Shown: positions 17,989 to 27,437, counted from the stretch's first letter. The stretch is 64,000 bases of DNA from Opitutales bacterium (GCA_028045305.1 JAOFTV010000003.1:62001-126000), one strand, 5' to 3'. Translations and numbers: made by a program. The notes: generated from the letters alone by a model not told the origin.

Positions 17989-18970
17989 GAAATATTTTAA
18001 ACATCAACACTACAGAAATAATAAGCTCTTTTTCCTGCTCTTTGTTTTGGTATCTTGTGCATGGCTAATTTCGTGTACAAATTTAAATGAAGATCGAGGA
18101 GATGTACCTGAAAAGTTTAAGTTGTTAGCAACAACAACTCATCTCGCTGATTTGGCCCGTCAAATTGGAGGCGATCGTATCGAGGTAGACGCCCTCATGG
18201 GTCCGGGCGTTGACCCGCATTCTTACCGAGCATCCGCTCAGGATATTGCCCGACTTCATGAAGCTGATTTCGTCTTGTTTCACGGCCTATCTCTCGAAGG
18301 GAAAATCGCCCGGGTGTTACAGGAAACCAAACGCAAAGGAAAAGTTCACTTTTCTCCCTGCGAGGAATTACCACGAAATCAATTAATTTTCACCAATGAT
18401 ACAAACCATACTGTTGACCCGCACCTTTGGTTCGCACCCGACCTTTGGATATCATGTGCCCACGCACTAGCCCAAAAGCTTTCGGAAGTAATGCCAGAAG
18501 AGAAAAGTTTTTTTGAAACAAATTTATCTGCCTTTAGGGATTCAGTGAAATCAATCGATAGATGGGGCAAATCTCTGTTGTTAGGCATACCGAAGAACCA
18601 ACGCATCTTAATTACAAGTCATGACGCCTTTCAGTATTTTGGAAATCATTTCGCAATCCGGGTAATCGGCCTGCAAGGAATCAATACCCTTGCAGAAGCA
18701 GGCTTGGCCGACCGGACTAATTTAGTCGATTTTATCCGGCAGCATAACTCCCCTGCCCTTTTTGTTGAAAGCAGTGTAAACCCAAAAGCTTTGGTAGAAA
18801 TTGCCAAAGAGACTGGTGCGTACATCGGGGGCACTCTTTTTTCTGATGCCTTGGGAACTGACAAACAATTCACTCAAGGGCCGGACGGAAATAATCATTC
18901 GACTGCTACCTGGCAAGGGATGATGGTTCACAATTTGAATGTCATTAAAAAAGCCCTGAGCGAGCGTTGA
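17987..18970 (+). CDS. troA: Metal (Mn/Fe/Zn) ABC transporter solute-binding lipoprotein
   Basis: A 327-residue cluster A-I metal-binding protein. The lipoprotein signal ends in AWLISC. Four candidate metal ligands are visible: His in GVDPHSY, His in VDPHLWF, His in TSHDAFQYF and Asp in FSDALG. The short, not strongly His-rich loop between the first two argues for Mn or Fe over a ZnuA-type zinc protein, though this is weak evidence. The start is a GTG abutting the palindromic operator with no Shine-Dalgarno, consistent with a near-leaderless message. It heads an operon of binding protein, ATPase and two permeases, as in Tro/Ytg systems. Confidence 0.92.
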   Translation: MKYFKHQHYRNNKLFFLLFVLVSCAWLISCTNLNEDRGDVPEKFKLLATTTHLADLARQIGGDRIEVDALMGPGVDPHSYRASAQDIARLHEADFVLFHGLSLEGKIARVLQETKRKGKVHFSPCEELPRNQLIFTNDTNHTVDPHLWFAPDLWISCAHALAQKLSEVMPEEKSFFETNLSAFRDSVKSIDRWGKSLLLGIPKNQRILITSHDAFQYFGNHFAIRVIGLQGINTLAEAGLADRTNLVDFIRQHNSPALFVESSVNPKALVEIAKETGAYIGGTLFSDALGTDKQFTQGPDGNNHSTATWQGMMVHNLNVIKKALSER

Positions 18971-19758
18971 TGAAAGCCACCCTACCCAAGCCCCTGGAGA
19001 TTCACGACCTTACGGTGGCTTACCAAAAAAAACCGGTACTCTATGGGATAGATATGGAAGTAGAGGCAGGGTCTTTGGTTGGCATAATTGGTCCCAACGG
19101 TGCCGGAAAATCGACCTTAATTAAAGCGGTCATGGGGATCATAAAACCAGTGGACGGATATGTTAAAATCTTTGGAGAAACAACCCGTAAAGCCATTACC
19201 CGTGTAGGTTATGTTCCACAACGGGCAAGTGTGGATTGGGATTTTCCAGTAAGTGCTATGGATGTTGTTCTGATGGGCAGGTTTAGTCATGCTGGATGGT
19301 TCAGAAGGATTAGTAAGCGCGATCGTATATTTGCCGCGGAATGCCTCGAGCAAATGAACATGCTCCCTTACGCTAATCGCCAAATCGGCAACCTGTCGGG
19401 TGGTCAACAACAACGAGTATTTCTCGCACGTGCCCTAGCCCAACAAAGTGATCTATACCTAATGGATGAACCCTTCGAAGGCGTCGATGCAATCACGGAA
19501 AAGGCCATTGTCGATTTACTCAAAAGTTTGCGCAACCAAGGAAAAACCCTATTGGTCGTACACCACGATTTATCTACAGCCAAAGAATATTTCGACCAGC
19601 TGGCCCTCCTGAATTTGCGCCTCGTTGCTTTTGGAGAAACTCAGGATGTTTTCACGCATGAACTTTTGCAAAGAACCTATGGCGGAAAACTAACCGTGCT
19701 CTCAGAGATAGGTAGCCGACAGGTAGAGCAAAAACAGCCGCCTTCAGCCGTTTTATAA
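18967..19758 (+). CDS. troB: Metal ABC transporter ATP-binding protein
   Basis: A 263-residue ABC ATPase with Walker A GPNGAGKS, signature LSGGQQQR and Walker B LYLMDEPFEGVD, followed by the H-loop in VVHHDLS. Sequence features such as 'GYVPQRASVDWDFPVSAMDVVLMGR' are characteristic of Mn/Zn/Fe importers. The start ATG overlaps the binding-protein stop by 4 bases, and the following permease gene begins directly after its stop. It energises uptake through the two permeases encoded downstream. Confidence 0.93.
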   Translation: MMKATLPKPLEIHDLTVAYQKKPVLYGIDMEVEAGSLVGIIGPNGAGKSTLIKAVMGIIKPVDGYVKIFGETTRKAITRVGYVPQRASVDWDFPVSAMDVVLMGRFSHAGWFRRISKRDRIFAAECLEQMNMLPYANRQIGNLSGGQQQRVFLARALAQQSDLYLMDEPFEGVDAITEKAIVDLLKSLRNQGKTLLVVHHDLSTAKEYFDQLALLNLRLVAFGETQDVFTHELLQRTYGGKLTVLSEIGSRQVEQKQPPSAVL

Positions 19759-21246
19759 ATGTTTTTACTGATTTGGAAAAGGCTTCGGTGTGCCCTTCTA
19801 CTTTTGGCTTTGTTTTGGATGCCATGTGTTTTGAGTGCTGCCCAAATTTCGTCTAATTTGGAGCAGGATTGGATCAATAAAGCATTTCGCTTTTGGACTT
19901 TTGCTGATTCCTCCATTCAAGTGATTGCCCTGGGAGCAATCCTCATCGGAATCAATTGCGGACTTATGGGCGGTTATGTGGTAAGTCGGAGACTCTCGAT
20001 GTTTGGAGACACCCTCTCACATGCTGTGCTCCCCGGGATTGCTGTTGGCTTTATGATCAGTCAATCAAGGGATGAAGTCGCATTAATGATTGGAGCGACT
20101 TTTTCGGGATTTGTTGGAGTTGGGATCATTTCCCTACTTAAAAGGTATACCAAAATGAAAGAGGACAGTGCCATGGGACTGGTCTTATCAGGCTTTTACG
20201 CACTTGGTATTTGCCTGATTACTTATTTACAAAAATCATCTGGCGGGGGAATGGCCGGGCTAGAAAGTTATCTCTTTGGCTCCCTTGTTGGACTGTCTTC
20301 CGATGACCTTATTCCTCTTTGCCTTTGTCTTGCTATGATCATTCTTTGCTTTGTTTTGCTAAACAAGGAATTGCTCCTTTCTGGTTTTGATCCATCCTTC
20401 GCACGGTCTGTGGGCCTGCCGGTTGATCTTTTACACTTTTGCCTTTGGATATTATTGGCCTTTTGCATCGTTTCTTCTCTTCAAATTATTGGGGTAGTTC
20501 TGGTTTCCGCCCTCTTAATTATTCCCGCGGCGACCGCTGGATTGCTCACTCACAAGATGAGTCGGTTGCTCCTCTTTTCTGGTATTTTAGGAGCCCTGAC
20601 CGGAATCATTGGTTGCTTTCTCTCTTTTCTGGTGGAAAGACTCCCCGCCGGTCCGGTAATCGTACTGTGTTCGGCCTTTCTTTTTTTGACGGTTTTATTC
20701 TTCAATCCCGTTCGGGGCATTCTTCCATCTTGGATTCGAACAAGAAAAAGAGGACAGCGTATTCGTTGCGAAAACACCCTCAAGGCATGCTACCAGGTAC
20801 TGGAAGAATCTTCTTTTTCCAGCCAATCTTTTTCTCAAACTTCCCTGGCTCGAAGACGGAGAAAGAGCGATGCAGAAATCGAACGGGAAATCGATGTCTT
20901 GATTCGAGAAGGTTATGCAACTCGTCAGATAATTTTACTTGAGCAAAAAAGTGAACTCCCCTCAGAAAATATGATTTCCCTGACCCCAAGCGGCTGGGAG
21001 ATTGCAACCCGGATGATTCGTAATCATCGCCTTTGGGAATTGTATCTAACCAAAGAAGCCTCTTATGCCCCGGATCATGTTCATGATGACGCGGAAAAAA
21101 TTGAACATATCATTGGAGAAAAAACCGTTCGAGAACTTGAACGTATTCTTGATAACCCGCGGCGTGACCCCCACGGAAAACTAATACCAAGCCAAAATGA
21201 TATTGATCGCGGCTGGCTATCCCCTCCCCTGGTTACAGAAAAATAA
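19759..21246 (+). CDS. troC: Metal ABC permease fused to a DtxR-like repressor domain (YtgCR architecture)
   Basis: Residues 1-30 form a signal-like helix; residues 50-320 are an ABC-3 permease ('VVSRRLSMFGDTLSHAVLPG', 'LLLSGFDPSFARSVGLP'). After 'NPVRGILPSWIRTRKRG' the chain continues for 165 residues as a DtxR-like winged helix and dimerisation domain. His423 in RNHRLWE and Glu446, Glu449 and His450 in DDAEKIEH reproduce the DtxR/MntR metal site; 'NPRRDPHGKLIP' matches the region found in the separate repressor ('RPSHDPHGDPIP'). In Chlamydia trachomatis the same fusion, YtgCR, is cleaved to release the repressor. A stand-alone regulator is also present upstream, so two DtxR-type proteins serve one operon. 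Confidence 0.93.
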   Translation: MFLLIWKRLRCALLLLALFWMPCVLSAAQISSNLEQDWINKAFRFWTFADSSIQVIALGAILIGINCGLMGGYVVSRRLSMFGDTLSHAVLPGIAVGFMISQSRDEVALMIGATFSGFVGVGIISLLKRYTKMKEDSAMGLVLSGFYALGICLITYLQKSSGGGMAGLESYLFGSLVGLSSDDLIPLCLCLAMIILCFVLLNKELLLSGFDPSFARSVGLPVDLLHFCLWILLAFCIVSSLQIIGVVLVSALLIIPAATAGLLTHKMSRLLLFSGILGALTGIIGCFLSFLVERLPAGPVIVLCSAFLFLTVLFFNPVRGILPSWIRTRKRGQRIRCENTLKACYQVLEESSFSSQSFSQTSLARRRRKSDAEIEREIDVLIREGYATRQIILLEQKSELPSENMISLTPSGWEIATRMIRNHRLWELYLTKEASYAPDHVHDDAEKIEHIIGEKTVRELERILDNPRRDPHGKLIPSQNDIDRGWLSPPLVTEK

Positions 21247-22199
21247 TGTTTAATCTCGTTGAAAGCTTAATAGATGCCTGGTCCACCCATGAGCAAGTCA
21301 TTTGGAATCTGCAAATTGTTTTTATGGGTATAATGGTCAGCCTTAGTTGTGGCTTGGTTGGTTGCTTTGTGGTGGTCAGACGAATGGCCCTTCTGGGGGA
21401 TGCAGTTAGTCATGGTATTTTACCTGGAATTGTAATCGCTTACTTACTTACAGGTAGTTTATCAGTCGGACCGGTCTGGATCGGTGCCTGTATCGCAGGC
21501 TTAGGGTGCGGGGCATGTATCGAATGGTTACGAACCAAAACACCCCTACGTGAGGATGCCGCGATGGGTCTTACCTTTACTTCTTTTTTTGCACTGGGGA
21601 TTGTGTTACTCAGTCTTGAAGTTGGACAAGTTCATTTAGATCCCGCCTGTATTCTTTACGGAGAAATTGGACTTACTCCACTCGCACCCGAACTGGTGCT
21701 TTGGGGAGTACCTTGTGGGAATCAAGCTCTTTGGAATATGGGCTTGGTCTGCCTCGCGACAATGATTTCAACCGTAGTCTTTTATCGGTTTCTTTTAGTC
21801 ACTAGTTTTGATACCAGCCTTGCCCGCTCTCTGGGCATGCCCGTAGCCTCGATACAATATGGATTGATGCTTCTATTAGCCTTGGTTGTAGTTGCCTCGT
21901 TCGAATCCGTTGGCGTGATTTTGGTTTTAGCCATGATGATATTACCCCCCGTTTCCTCGTCTTTTCTTTTTCGTCGCTTACCAAATATTCTTCTTAGTTG
22001 CCTGCCCTTATCAATTCTTTACTCCCTCGGTGGTCTCCACCTTGCTTATTGGATGAACTTTCCTATTTCCGCATCGATGGCCATTACCGGGGTTGTAATT
22101 TTTTTACCATGTTGCCTCTTTGGACCAAACGGTGGAATTTTTACTAATACTAAAAGCTTATCCATTCAAGAAGGCTCAAAAGGTATACCAATCAACTAA
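21246..22199 (+). CDS. troD: Metal ABC transporter permease
   Basis: A 317-residue ABC-3 permease, starting on the last base of the previous stop (TAATG). The core reads 'CFVVVRRMALLGDAVSHGILPGI' and 'LVTSFDTSLARSLGMPVASIQ', as in TroD/MntB/ZnuB permeases, with eight or so membrane helices. Unlike its partner it has no repressor extension. A strong hairpin terminator follows immediately, ending the operon. Confidence 0.92.
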   Translation: MFNLVESLIDAWSTHEQVIWNLQIVFMGIMVSLSCGLVGCFVVVRRMALLGDAVSHGILPGIVIAYLLTGSLSVGPVWIGACIAGLGCGACIEWLRTKTPLREDAAMGLTFTSFFALGIVLLSLEVGQVHLDPACILYGEIGLTPLAPELVLWGVPCGNQALWNMGLVCLATMISTVVFYRFLLVTSFDTSLARSLGMPVASIQYGLMLLLALVVVASFESVGVILVLAMMILPPVSSSFLFRRLPNILLSCLPLSILYSLGGLHLAYWMNFPISASMAITGVVIFLPCCLFGPNGGIFTNTKSLSIQEGSKGIPIN

Positions 22200-22205
22200 G
22201 CACAA

Positions 22206-22232
22206 AAAAGCCCCCGCAAAGCGGAGGCTTTT
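22206..22232. terminator. Bidirectional rho-independent terminator
   Basis: A stem of 11 pairs with one mismatch (AAAAGCC.CCGC / GCGG.GGCTTTT) around an AAA loop. The A-run on one side and T-run on the other let it serve both the importer operon and the convergent small secreted protein gene. Confidence 0.85.
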
Positions 22233-22250
22233 GGATTAAATAAATATAGC

Positions 22251-22535
22251 TTACTTTTGAGCAAGTGCGATTTTGGATGCCTTCTTGCTTGAACAATTAC
22301 ATCCATCAATTGCGATCTTGTCACCAGCGGCCAATTTAGTTGGGCATTCAAACCCATCCAACTCGGTTTTGCTGGATACTTTAATCTGCTTTTCACGCTT
22401 TCCCTGTTTTACTGTAAGGGTCTTGGAGTCAGCATCAAAACTTACCACTTTGCCTTTTATTGTCTTGGAAGGACAACCAGCAAATACGGAAGCGGCCAAA
22501 AAGAAACTAGCGAGGATAATTGCAACGATTTTCAT
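22251..22535 (-). CDS. Small secreted cysteine-containing protein
   Basis: A 94-residue protein with a clear signal peptide (MKIVAIILASFFLAASVFAG). The mature part 'KGKVVSFDADSKTLTVKQGK' and 'LAAGDKIAIDGC' resembles the small beta-barrel fold of DUF5666-like proteins, with cysteines at the mature N-terminus, in ECP and in CNC. The paired cysteines and the position next to a metal importer suggest possible metal binding, but that is a guess. It is convergent with the importer and shares its terminator. Confidence 0.75.
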   Translation of the reverse strand: MKIVAIILASFFLAASVFAGCPSKTIKGKVVSFDADSKTLTVKQGKREKQIKVSSKTELDGFECPTKLAAGDKIAIDGCNCSSKKASKIALAQK

Positions 22536-22639
22536 GATATTATGGGGTTAGGATTAAAAAATATTTAATACTTACTTCCAATCCACTATTTCAAAAGACA
22601 CAAGAACGAAGTATACTTTTCTAAAATAAATTATTTCTT

Positions 22640-23839
22640 ATGTTGTATAATAATCGAGCCTTCTTAAGTGCACTAATTGTTCTCTTTTTCTTTGGATCCT
22701 TCTTCCCGAGTATTGCTCACCCCATTCCCGATCTTCCCGTTTTCGGATCGTTCGATAACAATGGGACTTCGAATATCTTGATCGAGATCGACCCCAGAGG
22801 CTTTGCCGAGGATCCGGAAGCCGAATCATTCCTGACGTCAGATACCCTAAACGACTTCAATATTTCTGAACGGAATCATTTGCTCGAACAGGCAAAAGAG
22901 TTGGTTAAAAAGTCTTTGCTCATCCGTTTAAATGAGGAACCCTGGAATCTTCCTGAATTTGAGTATGGCTTTTCCAAACCGCGAATGGTCGAGTTTTCTG
23001 ATGCCCCCATTATCCTATTGGAAGCAACCGCCAAGCTTTCGCGTGAGACAAATGCCACCTATCAAATTAAAGCAAAGGAATCTGCCCCCCTCGACTTGAT
23101 CTTCACCAACCGTTTAAATGGAATACCTCATCGCCGGGTGAATGTATTATTTCCTGGAGAGGAAAGCTTTGCGCTTCGCCTTCCCCCACTGAAAAGCTTG
23201 GAGCATATTTCCGATGACCCTGTTTCAGATACTCCAAAATTAACCAACTCTGAACAAAATAGTTATGTCGATGCAGACACCTGGAGCACCTTTGCATCCT
23301 TTCTTAGGCAAGGCTTTTTACATGTTCTGCCCCTTGGGCTCGACCATATTCTCTTTGTTATCGGTCTCTTTCTATTATCCAGAAAGTTCAAGGTTTTGAT
23401 CTACCAAATATCTATTTTCACCCTGGCTCATACCTTGACACTCGGCTTAGCCACCCTTGGATTGATTTCGGTTCCCTCCACCATCGTAGAGCCCATCATT
23501 GCCGCCAGTATTGCTTTCGTTGCTTTGGAAAATATCTTTTTTCCCACCTACCATCCCCGCAGACTTATCATTGTCTTTGTTTTCGGACTCATTCACGGAC
23601 TTGGATTTGCTGGTGCTCTTTCCGATCTCAACCTCGATCCCTCTATACTCATATTTTCCCTGATCGGATTTAATTTAGGAGTAGAAGGTGGTCAACTCGC
23701 AGTCATCCTACTTTCTTTTATTGGAGTTTATCGTTTTAAAAATGAAGACTCTTACCGGAAAGGAATTGTTATTCCTTTGTCATTCATTATTGCAGTCCTC
23801 GGAGTTTATTGGGCGATTGAAAGAGTTTGGAACGGTTAA
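22640..23839 (+). CDS. HupE/UreJ-like membrane protein (HupE_UreJ_2 family)
   Basis: A 399-residue protein with an N-terminal signal and a periplasmic domain of about 190 residues, then six or seven membrane helices. The membrane part starts 'LRQGFLHVLPLGLDHILFVIGLFLL' and contains 'FTLAHTLTLGLA' and 'GLIHGLGFAGALSDL', the His-rich motifs that define the family, proposed to move nickel, cobalt or another divalent metal. It lies between the metal importer and other genes and is transcribed alone. Metal identity is not determined. Confidence 0.88.
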   Translation: MLYNNRAFLSALIVLFFFGSFFPSIAHPIPDLPVFGSFDNNGTSNILIEIDPRGFAEDPEAESFLTSDTLNDFNISERNHLLEQAKELVKKSLLIRLNEEPWNLPEFEYGFSKPRMVEFSDAPIILLEATAKLSRETNATYQIKAKESAPLDLIFTNRLNGIPHRRVNVLFPGEESFALRLPPLKSLEHISDDPVSDTPKLTNSEQNSYVDADTWSTFASFLRQGFLHVLPLGLDHILFVIGLFLLSRKFKVLIYQISIFTLAHTLTLGLATLGLISVPSTIVEPIIAASIAFVALENIFFPTYHPRRLIIVFVFGLIHGLGFAGALSDLNLDPSILIFSLIGFNLGVEGGQLAVILLSFIGVYRFKNEDSYRKGIVIPLSFIIAVLGVYWAIERVWNG

Positions 23840-23940
23840 ATGAACTTCGCCTTGCTAAAAAAAGTTTCCATTTTTTCCATCTTTCTCCGTGCAAAATAAC
23901 TTTGATGGAATTAGGGATAACCTAAACTAATAACACTTCT

Positions 23941-26136
23941 ATGACTCGCTTATCCACCACCCTTTGCTTTTTGTTACTTTCCTTTCCCGTTTTCCTAGCT
24001 GCCAAAGGCCTGCAACTCTCACGAGGCGAGTTGGCCAAAGAGGTGGCAGAAATAAACAAAATTCTTAGAGATGAACATTCGCAAAGGGAAATTACGCCAC
24101 CAGGAAAACTTTCCAATAGTCTGTTAGTTCGAAGGGTTTATCTGGCGACTGCTGGAAGAATACCAAGCTACTCTGAAATCAAAGATATTCACCCTTTTAA
24201 TCAACCAGAGTTAAAGCAGGTATTGATCGATAAACTTTTAGAATCTAAAGCATATCAGAGCCAAATGTTTAATTGGTGGGCCGATCATCTCCGAGCAAAA
24301 TCATACATCATGGGCCAGGCAAACCAGATAGGTGTCGGCCATCTTTATGTGGATTGGTTGAAGACCCAAGTCTCGGAAAATGTCCCCTATGATGAAATGG
24401 CCCGGCAAGTAGTCGCCTCGGAGGGCTATCCTTGGAAGAATGGTGCGGTGGGATATTACCTAAGGGACGATGGCATGCCCCTCGAAAATATGTCTAATAC
24501 TGCAGAATTATTTCTGGGGACCCAACTAGTATGTGCCCAGTGCCACAACCACCCCTTTGATAAGTGGACGCAAATGGAATACTATCAAATGGCTGCCCAT
24601 ACCTATGGAATGGTTACCCGTATGCAGGGAAAAACAGTTGATGGGATCAAGAAATTAGCAAAGAACTTTAAGAAACGCGGAAATGGCATGCAAATGATGT
24701 CCATGTCCTCCAAGCCGGATCAGCTCGAGAAACAGGCACGAGCCTTCCGGCAAGCTGTTCAGGATATGTTGCTACCCCTTCAATTCGGTGCACATCATAA
24801 GGATAGAAAATTAAAGTTACCTCACGACTATAAGTATGATGATGGAAAACCGCATCAAGTGATTCAACCAGGAGTTATTTTTGAAAATGATAACGATTTT
24901 AACTCATCCGAATCCAATGATCTAGTTAATCAATATGCCCAGTGGATATCCTCTCCTAACAATCCCCGTTTTACCAAAGTCGTTGTAAATAGGATTTGGA
25001 AAAAGATATTTGGGCGGGGATTGGTAGAGCCCCTGAATGATTGGAGAGAAGATACCGAAGCCTCCATGCCAAAACTCCTTGACCATCTATCGGGGTTGCT
25101 CGTTCGTTTGGATTATGACCTTAGGGAATTTCAACGGGTTCTTCTCAACCTGAACATTTTTGAAAACCAAGCCTTTGACCAGGAATTGGAGTCGCTAGCC
25201 CCATACTACTTTCAGGCTCCTACTCTGCAGAGAATGTCAGCTGAGCAGTTATGGGATTCTTTGCTCACTTTAGTTGTTCCGGAAATTGATCACCGTCAGC
25301 CAAAAGAGGAGGAGGTTGATTTCCTCGAGTCTAAAAAGACGAACCTGGAAAAGTACCGTTTAAAAGTGGGAGGAATGTCATCAGAAGAATTGTTTGATGT
25401 CGTCAAGGAGGGAAGGAAACAAATAGTTGAAATTCAGGAACAGATAAATGCCATCAATGCTCGGATGAAAAAGGCTGTAGAGTTGGATGATCGAGAATCA
25501 CTTGGTAAACTTAAAAGACTCCAAAACGAATTGCGTGATAATCAGCGCTTTGCACTCGCGAGCAAAATTATGGGAGGTGAATTTAATGTTTATTCAATGT
25601 ATAAGAATTATCCTCCAAAAAGAAAACGCAAGCCTTCTGAAGAGGAAAGAAAGTTCCCAACTCATTTACGCCGAGCGTCTGAACAAAATTCGCCTGCTAA
25701 TGCTGACCATTTCCTCAGAGAATTTGGCCAGTCTGATCGGGATTTAATCAATAACAGCCGAAAAGAAGCATCGATTCCTCAAGTGCTAAACCTAATGAAT
25801 GGTAACCTCCGTTGGAGATTAATTGATAAGCATTCTCCCCTCGCGAAAGCGGTCATTAAAGAAGAAACCCTGGAGCAAAAAATTAAGATCGTTTATGAGG
25901 CCATGCTCCAAAGATCTCCTACAGATAAGGAAATTGAACTTTGTAAGAATAGCCTGCCCTTTCCGGATTTACCCACTGCTCCAGCCTTCAAAGATTCGGA
26001 TACTCAAAAGCAGAAAGCTCAGATCACCCAAAAAGCGAAAAAGCAAAAGGAGTATTACCAAAATCGAGTGCATAATGAATTGCGTCATCTTGCTTGGGCA
26101 TTGCTTAACACTCGTGAATTTTCTTTCATCCAGTAA
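23941..26136 (+). CDS. DUF1549/DUF1553 domain protein (secreted)
   Basis: A 731-residue protein with a signal peptide (ending near FLAAKG). DUF1549 covers the first third with 'RRVYLATAGRIPSYSEI' and contains the haem-like or metal-binding 'CAQCHNHPFDKWTQ' motif; DUF1553 follows with 'RFTKVVVNRIWKKIFGRGLVEP' and ends 'LAWALLNTREFSFIQ'. A charged, probably coiled-coil stretch separates them. No PSCyt1 or other cytochrome domain is fused at the N-terminus, which many homologues have. This pair with DUF1501 is a hallmark of planctomycetes and verrucomicrobia; its biochemical role is unproven. Confidence 0.92.
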   Translation: MTRLSTTLCFLLLSFPVFLAAKGLQLSRGELAKEVAEINKILRDEHSQREITPPGKLSNSLLVRRVYLATAGRIPSYSEIKDIHPFNQPELKQVLIDKLLESKAYQSQMFNWWADHLRAKSYIMGQANQIGVGHLYVDWLKTQVSENVPYDEMARQVVASEGYPWKNGAVGYYLRDDGMPLENMSNTAELFLGTQLVCAQCHNHPFDKWTQMEYYQMAAHTYGMVTRMQGKTVDGIKKLAKNFKKRGNGMQMMSMSSKPDQLEKQARAFRQAVQDMLLPLQFGAHHKDRKLKLPHDYKYDDGKPHQVIQPGVIFENDNDFNSSESNDLVNQYAQWISSPNNPRFTKVVVNRIWKKIFGRGLVEPLNDWREDTEASMPKLLDHLSGLLVRLDYDLREFQRVLLNLNIFENQAFDQELESLAPYYFQAPTLQRMSAEQLWDSLLTLVVPEIDHRQPKEEEVDFLESKKTNLEKYRLKVGGMSSEELFDVVKEGRKQIVEIQEQINAINARMKKAVELDDRESLGKLKRLQNELRDNQRFALASKIMGGEFNVYSMYKNYPPKRKRKPSEEERKFPTHLRRASEQNSPANADHFLREFGQSDRDLINNSRKEASIPQVLNLMNGNLRWRLIDKHSPLAKAVIKEETLEQKIKIVYEAMLQRSPTDKEIELCKNSLPFPDLPTAPAFKDSDTQKQKAQITQKAKKQKEYYQNRVHNELRHLAWALLNTREFSFIQ

Positions 26137-26141
26137 TCGCC

Positions 26142-27437
26142 ATGAGTACCCAAAACTTTTTCCAATCTGAACTAAACCGTAGAGCATATTTGAGTTATGC
26201 AGCCAAAAGCTTTCTTGGGGTTAGCATACTGCCCTGGGTAACCAACTCTCCAGCCATTGGTGCAGGCTTGGGACTTAACCGTCCGGTAAATTATGCCCCC
26301 AAAGCAAAAAATGTGATCTACCTCTACATGTCTGGAGGAATGAGTCATCTCGATACTTTCGACCCTAAAACAAGCGAGGTTAAAGGACCGATGGGACTGG
26401 TAAAAACGAAAACCGATGGAATTGCCCTAGCGGAGACCCTTCCATTACTCGCTAATCACTCCGACAAAATTGCAGTTATCAGGGGTTTAACCTCAACCAA
26501 AGGGGCTCACGAACAGGGAAATTACTTCATGCACACAAGCTATGATAAAAGGGGCACCATTGTACACCCAAGCATGGGGTCATGGGTGACTCGTTTGGAC
26601 GGTCGGTTTAACCCTACTCTACCCGGTGCAGTGGTGGTAGGCACTGGCAACCAACATCCACTATCCGGTTTTCTATCTACCCAGCACCAGCCCCTAAAAG
26701 TTGGAGCCCCCGGAAAAGGACTGGCCAATTGTGAACACAAAGGATTTGACGAAGATACTTTCAACAGGAACTTAAATTTATCCAAAAATTTGGACCAAGC
26801 TTTTGTTCAAAAATATAACCTCGCAAAAGTACGCTCCTATGCTGACATTTACGAAGATGCCGTCCGTTTGATGCGAAGCAAAGACTTGGACGCATTTGAT
26901 TTAAGCCAAGAGACACAAGGAGTACGCGATGCCTATGGAAGGGATAATTTTGGCCAGGGTGTACTACTGGCAAGAAGGCTAGTTGAAAAACAGGTTCGGT
27001 TTGTCGAGGTACAGCTTGGCGGATGGGATACTCATAACAATAATTACGAGCGCGTATTTGAGAGGTGCGATATTCTCGACCAAGCACTATCCGCTTTATT
27101 GGACGATCTGCATAAACGTGGGATGCTCGAAGAAACCTTAGTGGTTTTGGCCACTGAATTTGGTCGCACCCCAGACTACAATGTGAATCTAGGAAGAGAT
27201 CATTACCCTAAAGCATTTTCCTGCATGCTTGCCGGAGGAGGGGTTCGCGGTGGACAGATCTGGGGAGCGACGGACGAAGAGGGTCGCGAAGTGGTCGATG
27301 GGATCACGCAGATTCCTGACTTTAACGCCACTATTGCCTATGCTCTTGGACTGCCATTGGACGAAATCGTTTTCTCTCCGTCCCGCAGGCCATTCACTCT
27401 TGTTGACAAAGGGCAACCCCTTACCCAGCTCTTTTAA
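26142..27437 (+). CDS. DUF1501 domain protein (alkaline phosphatase/sulfatase fold)
   Basis: A 431-residue protein that starts 5 bases after the DUF1549/1553 gene. The Tat-like or hydrophobic N-terminus (RRAYLSYAAKSFLGVSILPW, with an arginine pair) suggests export. 'VIYLYMSGGMSHLDTFDPK' and 'VVLATEFGRTPDYN', then 'GRDHYPKAFSCMLAGGGVRGG', are the typical DUF1501 blocks, related to the alkaline phosphatase superfamily. It functions with the upstream protein in an unknown process outside the cytoplasm. Confidence 0.93.
   Translation: MSTQNFFQSELNRRAYLSYAAKSFLGVSILPWVTNSPAIGAGLGLNRPVNYAPKAKNVIYLYMSGGMSHLDTFDPKTSEVKGPMGLVKTKTDGIALAETLPLLANHSDKIAVIRGLTSTKGAHEQGNYFMHTSYDKRGTIVHPSMGSWVTRLDGRFNPTLPGAVVVGTGNQHPLSGFLSTQHQPLKVGAPGKGLANCEHKGFDEDTFNRNLNLSKNLDQAFVQKYNLAKVRSYADIYEDAVRLMRSKDLDAFDLSQETQGVRDAYGRDNFGQGVLLARRLVEKQVRFVEVQLGGWDTHNNNYERVFERCDILDQALSALLDDLHKRGMLEETLVVLATEFGRTPDYNVNLGRDHYPKAFSCMLAGGGVRGGQIWGATDEEGREVVDGITQIPDFNATIAYALGLPLDEIVFSPSRRPFTLVDKGQPLTQLF

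Noticed and set aside
24511-24580. Haem-binding cytochrome c motif in the DUF1549/1553 protein
   Set aside because: CAQCHN looks like CxxCH, but it is the conserved DUF1549 motif within that domain and no separate cytochrome domain surrounds it.
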